From assembly GCA_006937955.1 (NCBI GenBank), contig SSNP01000376.1:14536-78535 (forward strand): 64,000 bases of DNA, given 5' to 3'. Every line of letters begins with the position of its first letter. The first letter of the stretch is position 1. The notes under the pieces are model-generated. The model had not been told where the DNA came from, made no database searches, and saw nothing but the letters and a program-made list of their open reading frames with translations. A program made the translations under genes and the position numbers. Positions 11,201-21,640 of the stretch are shown piece after piece. The DNA is from Pachypanchax playfairii. Its lineage: Eukaryota > Chordata > Actinopteri > Cyprinodontiformes > Aplocheilidae.

Positions 11201-11370
11201 AAAGCAGTCCTGGAGTCGGGGGAGGTGATGATGGTCTGTCGTTGGGGCTTTGTTTGTTTAGAAGACCAGGATAGGGAGGATGGTGCAGGTTTAAGTTTAT
11301 CAGATTGATACATTTTTAACAACAAGACAGTGTACACCACTGTTACAACAGCGTTTGTTTTCATTCAAAG

Positions 11371-11540
11371 GCTTTTTGGCTTTTCCAATAAAACCTGGTG
11401 GGCCAGTCTCTAGTCAAAATGGGCCAATTTTTTCTCCCAGTCCAGCCCTGATGACACTTAATTTTTTGCTTTCAAATTCAGGCAAAACAGAAGCTGTGTT
11501 TTTTGGACCTGAGCACCAACAAACAAGTCACATGTTTTGC
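11371..11540 (+). pseudogene. short LINE RT fragment
   Basis: A plus-strand frame reads LNFLLSNSGKTEAVFFGPE, matching the region just after the catalytic box of L2/RTE-like reverse transcriptases (typically 'FLxLNxxKTEvLlFgP'). It is about 25 codons long with no support on either side. Confidence 0.4.
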
Positions 11541-11879
11541 AATTGAAAATACCTTAATTGCTTGTGTTTTTCATATCAAATACATTAAAGCTTTATAGAA
11601 TTTTATTTCTTTGGTTCAGCAGATAAGTTTAGAGAAATTGGAAGTTTGAAAGGGAGAGCAGAGTCAGGGACTGATACACAGGCAGCAGATTCTGCTATAG
11701 TTGTGTGTTGTAAAGAATAATGTGAATGAATTCAGAAATAAATCTACCTTGTGAAGTAATTAACCCTTATTTGGACAATTTGACATTTTTAAGAAAAGAT
11801 ATTCTAGATTACAAGATGTTAGGTTTTTCCTTATTCTATCAGAACCTTTCATTATTATGAATATATAAGAAATACGATC
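11541..11879. other. no gene recognised
   Basis: AT-rich spacer between a LINE fragment and the endogenous retrovirus. Confidence 0.4.
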
Positions 11880-12218
11880 ACTCAAGAAGTTTGGTTCAAA
11901 ACTCAGCCTAGGAGAGGGTCAGTGCTCGCAGCATCTCTGCGAGACAGCCCTGACAACTCTGACGGTCCCTCTTCAGCTCAGTGTCTTTATTCACTTAGAA
12001 ACAGCAATAACAGATAACATGAATCATCACTCCCAAATCAGTTGAGCCAGTAGTGGCTGGCACCTCACAGTTATCCTTGGAATAAGAAAAACAAAGTGTT
12101 CTGAGGGAGAATGTATAAGTCAGATAACAGTAGCCACCTCGTTCAGCTGTAAGGATGTCCAGCACAAACCGGTGTTGCAGAATCATGGCCTTCAGTGTCG
12201 ATCTTCCCTTTGTCTCAC

Positions 12219-12835
12219 TTATTGTCCATCTGTCCAGAGCTTGTGTTCAGGAGGCACATCACACCCCCAGATGAGATCGTGTGGTGAGAACTTAACAGAT
12301 CTTCTTTCTTGGTGATAATGGGCTTCGTACATTTGTCTGGTGCTGATGATAAGAGTGTGGTCACTTGACATCAATCCACAAAAGCATGCTGAGTCCTTGG
12401 AAGACATGTTGCGTCCGTAGAGGATGGGTTGTTGAGCCGATTTGGGCATCACAGAGCAAACGTAACAACCACTCACTTTCTTGTCATCTGTGAGCATTTT
12501 CTGATACTGATACCAGAGGTTCGGACCGCCATGAGGGTTTGGATGTGATGCAAGCAAGTTGTCAATCTTTTCTGGTATTTTCGTCTTTTTCGAGGGGTGG
12601 AGCTTCCCGTCCCATTTGGAGTAGACAGACACCATCATGTGGTCAGAGATACTACAGCCACAACACAACAAAGAATCCACCTGGCATGTGGAGATCCCAT
12701 TGTTGCTAGGCTATAGAGCCACCAGAGCCCCCAGAAGCTAGATGAACAGGGTGTTGTTGGTTTCTTCACCTGGGTTGAGACAAGTGACCACAAAAAGGCC
12801 ACCCTCCTTTTTAGCAGGACTTCACCACTGCCCAA
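12219..12835 (-). pseudogene. retroviral env surface fragment
   Basis: Two overlapping minus-strand frames follow directly after integrase, where env is expected. The first (12835-12635) contains a hydrophobic stretch compatible with a signal peptide, WALYSLATMG-like. The second (12680-12219) is a Cys-containing region with a CYVC motif and no stop for about 150 codons. A frame change joins them near 12650. No transmembrane subunit, furin site or fusion peptide is visible. The call rests mainly on position after integrase. Confidence 0.55.
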
Positions 12836-12836
12836 A

Positions 12837-13330
12837 TTAGGGGTCCAGCACTCTCTGCAGCTTACAGGGACTGAGATGTATCCAGCTGGGTCTTTCAGCG
12901 ATCTTCACAGCTGTCGGCGTGGTTAGGAGCACTTGATAGGGTCCTTCCCACTTAGGGCTGGTCCAGTCTTTTCTTTTGATGACTTTGATAAAGACCCAGT
13001 CTCCTGGTTTCACCTTCTGGTCTTCCTGTAAAACAAAAGGAAAAGAGGGCAAATCATTTGTTTCAACAACTTCTTTCTGCCTCTTTGCATGGCAGGCATC
13101 AATCATGACTAAACAGTACTTATGGGGACCACTCTGTTAGTTCAATGAAATCCATGTGCATGATTTGAAATGGATATTGTGGCTGTGGAAACTGGCCTCT
13201 TTTAGGTCTCATGTTTCCTTGTGGGTTGTGTTTTTAACAGATTGTACAAGCTTCACAGAAGTTTTTTTAAGTAGAAACTTATTCTATAAGTTGTAAATTG
13301 TTGCTGTATTAGCACCACCATCCCCCCTGT
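12837..13330 (-). pseudogene. retroviral integrase remnant with core deletion
   Basis: The upstream part reads CEACTIC (second half of the HHCC zinc site) and MHMDFIEL, carrying the first catalytic Asp. After a frame break near 13120 it reads CLVMIDA and then jumps straight to the C-terminal domain: KPGDWVFIKVIKRKDW and PKWEGPYQVLL, the GPY/F-type motif of gamma-like and gypsy integrases. The second Asp and the Glu of the DDE triad are missing, so the core domain is largely deleted. It ends one base before the env frame region. Confidence 0.8.
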
Positions 13331-14299
13331 TGACACATGGCAGGGCCCATGCGTCACAATAGCAGCCGCTTTAAACAGGGATTTCGGTAGTACTGGTTTT
13401 AAGGCAACTTTATACAGTCCATCTGAGTCAAGGAACGCACCTTTTGCTTCCCCGTTAATTTGTTGTTCTTATCTCCTAAAGAGCAAAGAACAAGATTCTT
13501 TGTTTATTTACCTGAAATTGTTGAAATTTGGAGATCGAGCAGATTTTAAAATATTTGGGTTTAAAATACTTCCACTCATTTTCAAATAAAGATTTCCCAT
13601 TTAGAGTAAATTCAATTTGAAAAGGAACAGATATGTTTGTTAAACCAGCTGTGATAACAAACATCACTGTCACTACAAGAGAGTTCCAGATGATGTTTGT
13701 GTTCTCAAGGTTTCACCTTTTTTTCATTCTAGTTGGAAAGAAATAATGATAATGAGTGCTGTATCAATAAAGTCAAAGAGTTAACATTAAAGTTATAGAC
13801 AGAACCCACTTCAATGGATTAATCACAACCAGGTTATTTAGTTAAGGATATATTAATACTAGTTGACATTTAACAAAACCACAAAGTAAACCCCTTTTAG
13901 GTTGCTTTTAGCTCAAATAACAATTTAAAGACAGACTTTATTCATGAACGTCTGGTCAAAGTACTAAAGAAACAAAACATTATTTGGGTTCTCAGTATGC
14001 CAACTATTCTGAGTTAGTTTTATCCATCCAAATTAAGAATTCTAGGTCAGAGGTCACAGTGTGAAATCCTAATGACTGTCTGTGACTCTGTTCACAGCTT
14101 CAGAAGTGAGCAGTACCTCTTTTTTTAATTCTAATCTTAAATTCATTTAAGTTTGATAATTTACTAAAACACAATTGGTTCTTCATATTTTTTCCCCTTA
14201 TTTTTGATTTGCCATATAGGCAATGGGTATTTTTGTGCAACATTATTTTACCCAGAATATATATATATTATTTTATGTAAAATAATTTTTAGGCACACC

Positions 14300-14530
14300 T
14301 GATCCTTGATCTGTGCTGGTCAACCCATTAGCTGATGTTAGCCATATGTAATTATGTGATTTCTGTAATCCTAGGTTTCTAGAATTAATGACAGTTTTAC
14401 AAACACCTGAGCCACAGAGAAATGAAACATTTTGGCCATTTACTTCAAGGGCGATATAAGGTTTTTCTGTTAGAGCATTTAAGAGTTCCCAGGCTCCACA
14501 AATGTTAACAGTTTCTGAATGATCAGCAAG
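14300..14530 (-). pseudogene. retroviral aspartic protease remnant, active site lost
   Basis: The minus-strand frame reads PYIALEVNGQNVSFLCGSGVC followed by KTVI, aligning with the 'V-G-x-x-V-x-F-L-V-D-T-G-A-T' core of retropepsins. The catalytic Asp-Thr-Gly has become Gly-Ser-Gly. It lies directly downstream of the gag knuckle, as expected for pro. Confidence 0.55.
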
Positions 14531-14669
14531 TTCGGATAGTCAATCATGATACTGATCCTCTGGGCCAAATGGGCCTCCATTCTTAGGAGAATCTGTAGGC
14601 AGGTCTTTGTATTGTAAATCCTCTTCTGCCTCTTCCACCCCTCCCTCTTCCTCTACCGGAAGAGGAGAG

Positions 14670-14711
14670 GCAGTCCCGTGCCATGTGATCTGGGCTGCCA
14701 CAGTTCCAGCA
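14670..14711 (-). pseudogene. gag nucleocapsid zinc knuckle
   Basis: The frame reads CWNCGSPDHMARDC, a perfect CX2CX4HX4C retroviral knuckle, followed by a Ser/Gly/Arg-rich tail (GRGRGRGGRGRRG) at about 14620-14665. Such basic tails bind RNA. Nothing upstream (matrix, capsid) was recognised right of 14720. Confidence 0.85.
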
Positions 14712-14720
14712 GCCGTCGGG

Positions 14721-15381
14721 CTGTTAATGTAGCTTAATTTGTCTCAAATATTGAACTTTTAAAAAGATTCTTTAGAGTTTTGATTTAGACTTGTTCTCTA
14801 GTGAATAAGTTGGAACGTAGAATTTTAAAGAAGAATTATTGTCTGTTAGTTCTGAATCACTCACTCTCTGCAGTGCTTTTGTTTCATGTACTGACTCCAA
14901 GGTCATATAGAGACACTTATCAGCTGCAGCTGAGCAAAAACTTCCCCATGAGAGCAGGACACAGACACAGAATAAAGCTTATTTACTGACCACATTAAGA
15001 GAAACTAAAACGAAAATGCATTCATTTTAAAACACCTACAAAGATTTAATATTTCTAATCAGATCCTGTAAAAGAACATTATTAAAATTCAATTTATTAA
15101 GTATTATGTCTTGTACTGACAGGACAAGATAAACAAGCACAAAAATTGTGTTGTAAATTTAGAGTACTTTCTGGAACCATAATGGCAAAAGTATCTTTTA
15201 CTAAATACCTGTACAGTCCCACCTCTTGAGCCCTTGAAAGCCTATGGGTGAAATATCAGTAGTTATTATTATTTCCATATCAACCATATCTTTGTCATTA
15301 TATAATGTCATAATAATATAATCTTTTGTCATATATTGAGGTATTTAAAGGTTCAGTGAGTGTGTTATAGAATAAAATTTT
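14721..15381. other. no gene recognised
   Basis: AT-rich sequence. A segment near 14890-14985 with 'aataaagctt' could be the other LTR of the retrovirus, but no match long enough to prove it was found by eye. Confidence 0.3.
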
Positions 15382-15585
15382 TGTCATGTTGCGGTTGTGG
15401 TGAACTCCTAACCGTACCCAGACTTCAGACCAACACAGGATGAGAGGTAAGTAAAAGATTTATTACAAAGGTGGGATGGTACAGAGAACCAGAAGTTTAA
15501 CAGTCTATAAATGATCTTTTGTAACAGGATCACAGGCACAGGATCTGGGAACTTCAGGAGGCACTCTAGCGATGGAGAACATACA
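15382..15585 (-). mobile_element. LTR fragment (3' 200 bases) of the TGTCA...TGACA family
   Basis: The reverse complement ends in CACAACCGCAACATGACA. It matches the last 200 bases of the solo LTR at 19065-19849 closely, including AATAAA and 'cctctcatc..tgtgttggtctgaag'. Homology begins around 'ttctccatcgctag', that is, at the putative splice acceptor of the complete LTR. Confidence 0.75.
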
Positions 15586-16592
15586 GTCTGCTCAAAGTCT
15601 TGTCAGCTTCAGGTGTTTCTGTTTTGTTCTGCTCCTCTTTGTCGAGCTTCTAGTTTTCACGGTGTTAAAAAGTAACAGATTTGAGGAGTTAAATGTATGT
15701 AGGAATGTATGTTTTAACATTGAGAGCATTGCAAACTGTTTTTACTTCATAAATCATAAATTAATCTGTTAGCATGAAGCATTCCATCCCCCACCCCATG
15801 AGTGTCCATTGCACTTGGTGTCTTTATTAACTGGGCTTTTGCCATTCAGTTCGTCATATTTGTTAAGAGAGCCTTTGTGGAGTTAGTTCATTTTTTAGCA
15901 CTTGTGGTTGAGCTACAGGTTAACCAGCTGTTGTTTTTTGTTGTTGGTGTAGTACTCAAATATTATCCAGGAAACAGAAGCTGTGCTGGTGCGGTGCAGA
16001 GAAGAATGGTGTCATCCTGCTGAATCCTGTAAGTGTTGTGTTAAATCAATTAAGAATAATTAAAGGAAAACAAGTGAAATTGAATCCACTTGAAATGCAG
16101 GAGTTACCTAAATCTTTTTTTTTTTTGTAGATGTCAAATTACAACTATTTTGTACTGAAATCATAGTTTCTCACTTCCTTACCACTTGCTACCCCCTTTT
16201 CCATTGTCCTTTCTCTTCTGCTCAAATTTAAGATTTTTTTTTTTGTTTCTTTACCCTGTCTTACCCTATTGTGTCTATTTCAACTATTTATTCTTGGATT
16301 CTCTACTTTCTTAAATCACCCACCTCTCAAATATATCTTTTTCTTCTCTTACATTTTTTTCTTACCCTTTTAAACTTTGCAGACTTGGGAGAAAGAACAC
16401 CTTTAATCTTAAAAGCTTGTTTTAGAATTTGATATTTATTCTTGTTTTCCATCATTATTTCTTTCAGTCCACTGAGCCAACAGACATTCAGCGCCTTTTC
16501 ACATTCAGCGTATTTTTCAAGATTACTTCTGTAAGTAAATGAATATGTTGTCACTGCATGTGGCTTTTCCCCTTCTCATTTAAACTGCAGTC
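15586..16592. other. no gene recognised
   Basis: About 1 kb between two LTR fragments. A minus-strand frame at 16327-16554 is Lys-rich and shows no known motif. T-rich tracts near 16120 and 16230 are the only other feature. Confidence 0.35.
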
Positions 16593-16806
16593 TGTCATGC
16601 CTGGAGGTTTGTATGGAACTCTAATGTTAACCCAGACTTCAGACCAACACACAGGAGACTTGTAATGAGTGAAAACAGTGTTTAATATTTACAGTGCGAA
16701 TAGAGAACAACAACAAGGGAGAATGGGCTAGAGGCTGGAGATCCAGGACTGGAGCGGCTCGGGAGGAGATCTGGCAGCGGAGAAGAAACAGGTTAGTGGT
16801 GGATTG
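16593..16806 (-). mobile_element. second LTR fragment of the TGTCA...TGACA family
   Basis: The reverse complement ends CCTCCAGGCATGACA. It contains 'tgtgttggtctgaagtctggg' and the 'aacactgtttt' region shared with the LTRs at 15382 and 29974. Its upstream edge carries CTAACCTGTTTCTTCTCCGC followed by TGCCAG, again the acceptor-like block. It directly truncates the RNase H domain of LINE 1. Confidence 0.65.
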
Positions 16807-17397
16807 ATTATTACAGTAACTGATTGTAATGGTCTGATATGTTTTATCCACTGTACTGCTAAGAGTATTGCAGGCATTTCTCCCATGTATACTGCTAACC
16901 CATCATTGATCCTTTTATTTATTCTAACTTTAAACTCAGGGACCACAACTGCTATCCCCATCTGACTGGCTGTATTTTTTGATGCATCTGTATATATTTG
17001 TACATATCCATAATACTGATCAATGTAATCTTGTACTGTATGTGAGTTTAAAATAAATTTCTTATCCTTGTTCCTCCTATCTAATAATGTGAAATCTACT
17101 ACTGCATCCGGAAATATCCATGGTGGTGTTGTTGGTAATGGCACTCTTTGACTGATATTCAACTGATCCAACTTGATTTCTGTTGCCCTCTTCTTTACAG
17201 TCCACCCAAAGCTCTTTATCTCCTGTCTTCTTTTCTCCCAACAAGGTCTGATTACTTCATGTGATCTTGTCCATAACCTTGCAAATTTGCCCAATAACTG
17301 AGTGTCAACAGTTCTCTTCTTATATCTAAAGGTAACTCCCGCATCTCTACCTGTAACGCTGCTGTTGGGGTTGTTTTAAATGCACCTGTGCAGTGTC
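16807..17397 (-). pseudogene. LINE 1 RNase H domain, N-terminal part
   Basis: The frame reads VQIYTDASKN, containing the first catalytic Asp, then YMGEMPAILLAVQW, containing the catalytic Glu. It is cut before the 'CSDS' block that carries the third acid and is present in LINE 2. RNase H of this LINE group removes the RNA template during reverse transcription. Confidence 0.8.
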
Positions 17398-17401
17398 TTA
17401 A

Positions 17402-18483
17402 AGCTGGAGTGCGTAACTTCTGTAACTTCTGTCGCCCCCTAGCGGAATTTTTGCGTCATTACAACAATGAAGCTGGAGCTTCCATATGACGTAAGCCCAA
17501 CTGCCACCGCTTTATCTCTGCCGTTGTTATTCCAACCGGTATCTGTCTTAATCAAGCTTCAAATTCAGTCTGTTTACTTTACCTGGCTCTATATTTGTTT
17601 CAATAAATATAATTTCATTGTTGAAAAAATCAAGAGAAACCAGTAAAATATAAAAATACTGGTAAAAATAAAGAAAAAAACCTTCAGAGTTCAGGTTGGA
17701 TTGTTTACAGGTTTGATTGTTCACTTTAATCTACATTTAACAGTTTGGTGTTGAAATTTATTAGTCAGCTGTTGGGGCCACAATGATCTATTTGTCTTAT
17801 TCAGTGAATTTTTTCAGTTTTGACACGATGCAGAATCCTGCAGTCAGCTGCTCTGATCTGACTGACTGAAAAACCGTTACACTGGCAAACTGACAGACAC
17901 AAACTGACACAGATAGAGACAGAATCAGCTTATCAGCTGGAACTTCGGCTCTCTGGGTTTCATCTGGTGCGCATTTTATATTTTGACAGTGTGTGCGGAC
18001 CTGCGGACCACTTATGCACCCCTGAACATCAGCCAGATCTCTTCTCTCCACCGAGGAAAAGCGACGCCGATACAAATTCGCGTTTGCCTTCTCCTTCGGT
18101 CTCTTTCCTTCTTAGCCAATAGTCCCTCTGCCGAACGTCCAGGAATTTTTTTTTTTTCGTGGTAGGATCCACTTCCCGATAAGTGTCTCTCGGCCGTTTA
18201 TTTGGATTCTCCGCCATGTCGACCTTCCCGTTCTGCCGGCTGCTACGAGACACTGCGTTCTATTTCTTATTATTTTTCTTGTTGTGATGTAAAAGACGTA
18301 ATTAGCTGTGCGCCAGCGCGGGAATGTCGCCGGTTGACATGCAAAGTAAAAATGAGATATATTGAAAAATACCGTGAGATGTTTGAGGAGCCGATCGGCT
18401 TAATCTGCATTGTGTCATCTCCTCTGATAGTGGCTTGGCTGAAACGGACATCCACGGACATGTAAAAGTTACGCACTCCAGCT
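17402..18483 (+). mobile_element. TTAA-target non-autonomous DNA element, copy C (complete)
   Basis: TTAA lies at 17398-17401 and 18484-18487. The terminal inverted repeats AGCTGGAGTGCGTAACTT and its complement match over 18 bases without error. It sits in the LINE 1 RT C-terminal coding region. The paralogous LINE 2 has the empty site 'ttaatgcctga' near 24334, which proves the insertion and the TTAA duplication. Length about 1082 bases; no transposase. Confidence 0.92.
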
Positions 18484-18736
18484 TTAATGCCTGATATTGA
18501 ATGTAATTTAATTTTGCTAGACTTGTATCTGCTGCTGAATTATATACTACACTTCCATAATCTAATACTGCTCTAATCAACCCAATGTATATTGCCCTCA
18601 AAGACTTCCTGTCTGCTCCCCATTCCTTCCCAACTAAACACCTCATTATATTTAATACCTTTTTGCATTTATCCACTACTTTCTGAATGTGCACAGCCCA
18701 TGTAACCCTTTCATCAAACCATAATCCAAGAAACTT

Positions 18737-18890
18737 AAATTTACTTACTCTTTCTATCTCTTGATCATATAACTTCAGTTTAATTCCCCCAAATTTACTT
18801 ATTCTATCTCTTGATCATATAACTTCAGTTTAATTCCCCCAAATTTACTTATTCTATCTCTTGATCATATAGCTTCAGTTTAATTCCCCC
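18737..18890 (-). repeat. 50-base tandem repeat inside LINE 1 RT
   Basis: A unit beginning 'aaatttacttattctatctc' and ending 'taattccccc' occurs three times (18737-18790 with four extra bases, 18791-18840, 18841-18890). Fifty is not a multiple of three, so the copies shift the reading frame. It is a local duplication after insertion. Confidence 0.9.
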
Positions 18891-19064
18891 ATTAACTCTT
18901 TTCCTTGTAAAAATCATACTCTTAGTCTTAGCCACTGAAAATTTAAAGCCCCATTTATACTACCACTGATCAACTTTCCCAATCACTTCCTGCAGTTTCT
19001 TTACAATAAACTTCACATTCCTCCCTCTTTTCTACATTGCTCCATCATCTGCAAATAACGAAAA

Positions 19065-19849
19065 TGTCAGGTCTCAGCACTTGGTGAGTGGTGTGTTGTT
19101 GTGTGGTTTGGAAACAGGTGTGGTTCATTACCCAGCCCCGCCTGGGCTGGGTTAAAAGCGGTACACGCGGTAACGTTTAGGCCTCCTAGTTATGAATTTC
19201 ATTCATGTAGTTTAGATACTTACCTCGACCTTGTCCTCCTCTTCCTAGTTCCGTCCTCTCTGGATTTCAGCTCCAGTCCCTGGGTGCCTTCATCTCCCGC
19301 ACTGGCCGTCTGCCGTGCCGCTCGGAGGACCTAGCTCCTGTCTCTGACGTGCGTCTCACGTCCGCTCCCGTTCCTGGATTGTCTGTCTCTCCTCCTGGAT
19401 CCGTCCACGCCTGCTCTGTGCCTCGTCGTAGCTCTGTCCACCCTTCTGCAACAAACATCATCAGTCACTTCACTCTGGACTACTCTCGTCATCATCATCA
19501 CCCTCATCAGACACACCACCACCACTGCTGTTTCCCGCAGTCCTCCTCCAGGCTTCTCTCATTCTTCAATGACCGTAAGTCTGAAAGCACATTCCCAGCA
19601 CACCGTGCTGGTCATCATAAACCCAGAAACTGCATTCACTAACCTGTTCTCTCCTCCATCGCTAGAGCGCCTCCAGAAGTTCCCAGATCCCGTGCCTGAG
19701 TTCCTGTTACGATGTATAATTTACAGACTGTTAACTCCTGGTTATCTGTACAATCATCCTCCTGTTAATAAATCTGTTACTTACCTCTCATCTTGTGTTG
19801 GTCTGAAGTCTGGGTACGGTTTGGAGTTCACCACAACCGCAACATGACT
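19065..19849 (+). mobile_element. solo LTR (gypsy-like), target duplication GAAAA
   Basis: It starts TGTCAGGTCTCAGC and ends CAACATGACT, flanked by GAAAA at 19060-19064 and 19850-19854. There is a TATA-like ttaaaag at 19152 and AATAAA at 19767-19772. Between them lie an acceptor-like site (AG at 19247-19248), a strong donor GTAAGT at 19575, a branch-point-like CACTAAC at 19637-19643 and a second acceptor (AG at 19664-19665). The termini match the gypsy LTR at 29974-30828. A solo LTR forms by recombination between the two LTRs of a full element. Confidence 0.88.
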
Positions 19850-20989
19850 GAAAACCCCATTCCGCCTTCTATTTCATTAAATACATCATTTATCATCAAA
19901 GAAAATAACAAAGGGCTCACTATGCTCCCCTGTGGAGTTCCATTTTCTACCAAGAACCTCTCGGAGTGAATCTTCTCAATTCTTACTTGTATTTTCCTTC
20001 CCATTAAAAAATCCTTTAGCCATTTTAACATTCTCCCAGCAATACCCATTTTCCTAATTATGATCATTAGTCCTTCTCTCCACATCATATCATAGGCTTT
20101 TTCTATGTCAAATAACACCACCACTACACTCTATTTATTTGCGCTTTCCTGACTTCATGTTCTAAACACAGTACCGGATCCATTGTATTTCAGCCTCTTC
20201 TAAAACCAATTTGATGTTTTGATATTATTCCTTTATTTTCTACATAATACATTAATCTATCATTTATCATTCGTTCCATTATTTTACAAATAGTAGACGT
20301 TAACGCTATAGGTCTGTAGTTCCCTGGATTTGAATCATCCTTCCCTGGTTTACAAATAGGTACTACCACCGCCTCCTTCCAACTCTGCGGCAATATCCCA
20401 CCCTCCCAAAATTTATTATAAAACTCTAACAAAATCTCTTTAGAAAAAAAACTTAGCTGTTTTAGCGTAATATAACAAACCTGGTCTTTTCCCGGTGCTG
20501 AAATCTTTGATTTTCGAAAAGCTTGATTCAATTCTGACTTTGTAAATGGAATATTTAATAAATCATCTGTTTCTTCTACCTGTTGCAGTAGATCTCTGTT
20601 CTCTATGGATGTGATTTCCCTTCCTCTTCTCCCTTCTTCACTGACGTTGCCTGAACTATGAATTTTTTCATAGGTTTTTGCCAACGTATTTGCCTTCTCT
20701 TCATCTTTCACTCCTGTCATGTCTCCATTCTTTAAAATTGGATAACCATACTTTTTTTATACCATTCATCCTTCTAATCATTGACCAAACATTCTGTATT
20801 TTTGTCTCCCTCCCTCGTGAGTTACAAACCCCCCTCCAGAAGTCCCTCTTTGCATTTTTAATGGTTTTGCTCACCTTAGCCCACATTCTTTTATATTCCA
20901 TGAAATTCTGAAAACTATGATTCTTCTTTAATATTTTAAATGCTTTACTTCCTTTACCACTTTATCACATTCCCTTGTCCACCAAGGGA

Positions 20990-21640
20990 CTATCTTCTTT
21001 TTCCTCAATCAGCAATACTGAAACACCACTTCTTCACTCCCCCAATATCATATTCCTTCACACTCATATCTATATCAGTCATTATAGGATAATGGTCACT
21101 ACCTATAGTTGTTTTCTTTATTACCCCCCATGTACAAACACCTGCCAACGAATCTGACACTATTGTAAGATCAATTGCTGATTCTGTACCTGTTCTAATA
21201 TTTACTCTTGTACCACTTCCATCATTCAGACATACATAATTTTTTAATTCTATCAATTCCTCAATCACTGCTCCATTCCGGTCATTATAATAACCTCATA
21301 ATGTGCTGTGTGCATTAAAGTCCCCACACCAAATTAATTTACCCTCTAAATGCTTGTCCAGTTCCTGTACAGCTAGTTGTTTGTTACTTGGATTATAAAA
21401 AGTTACCACTCTAATGCTTCCATTTCTAGTCCAGATTTCAATTACAATATATTATAACTGTGTTCCTTTATTTACCACCCTGTATTGAGTTCCCTGCTTT
21501 ACAAATGTTACACACCCTCTTCCATTACCCTCCTTTCTATCTCCGCGAACACATCATACCCTTTAATAACAAAATCTAATGTAGGTTTAAGCCAGGTCTT
21601 CTGAATACAGATTATTTCTGGTTTCTTATTGTATTTTTTT
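20990..21640 (-). pseudogene. LINE 1 endonuclease domain remnant
   Basis: A minus-strand frame at 21268-21005 carries TESAIDLTIVS and GSDHYPI, the C-terminal motifs of the APE-type endonuclease that nicks target DNA. The upstream portion (21300-21640) is broken by frameshifts but still shows WCGDFNAH-like coding around 21310-21340 in another frame. Confidence 0.7.

Larger units (their letters stand above)
9010..11370 (-). mobile_element. L2-type LINE, 3' half, split by a TTAA element
   Basis: On the minus strand this reads RT C-terminal domain (11290 to 10397), then 3' UTR, then a tail containing TGACAATAAAGGCTTTCTAT followed by TTCTA-type repeats at 9010-9045. The 3' UTR is interrupted by TTAA element copy B (9243-10328); the LINE sequence continues on both sides. 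The 5' half (endonuclease and RT fingers) is absent. Confidence 0.8.
11880..14720 (-). mobile_element. decayed endogenous retrovirus (gag-pro-pol-env remnants)
   Basis: Read on the minus strand the order is gag nucleocapsid knuckle (14711-14670), protease remnant (14530-14300), integrase remnant (13330-12837), env fragment (12835-12219) and a putative 3' LTR with a polyadenylation signal near 11990. Reverse transcriptase is not recognisable; 13450-14290 is unassigned. Frames are broken throughout. The integrase C-terminal style suggests a gamma/epsilon-like fish retrovirus, but this is inferred from short stretches. Confidence 0.8.
18488..20901 (-). pseudogene. LINE 1 reverse transcriptase, split by a solo LTR
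   Basis: From the 5' side: linker (20901-20701); fingers with ISAPGKDQV, PICKPGKDDSNPGNYRPIAL and SKHQIGFRRG (20720-20190); palm with LFDIEKAYD and NGTPQGSIVSPLLF (20124-19850). The solo LTR then interrupts the frame immediately before FADDGA. After the LTR the frame continues with FADDGAM, a stop in place of the usual Trp, and the thumb region down to YGSVVYNSA near 18540. A frame break lies near 20150-20190. Confidence 0.88.

Noticed and set aside
16327..16554. Lys-rich minus-strand frame as the C-terminus of LINE 1
   Set aside because: It does not resemble the C-terminus of the paralogous LINE 2, and an LTR fragment separates it from LINE 1.
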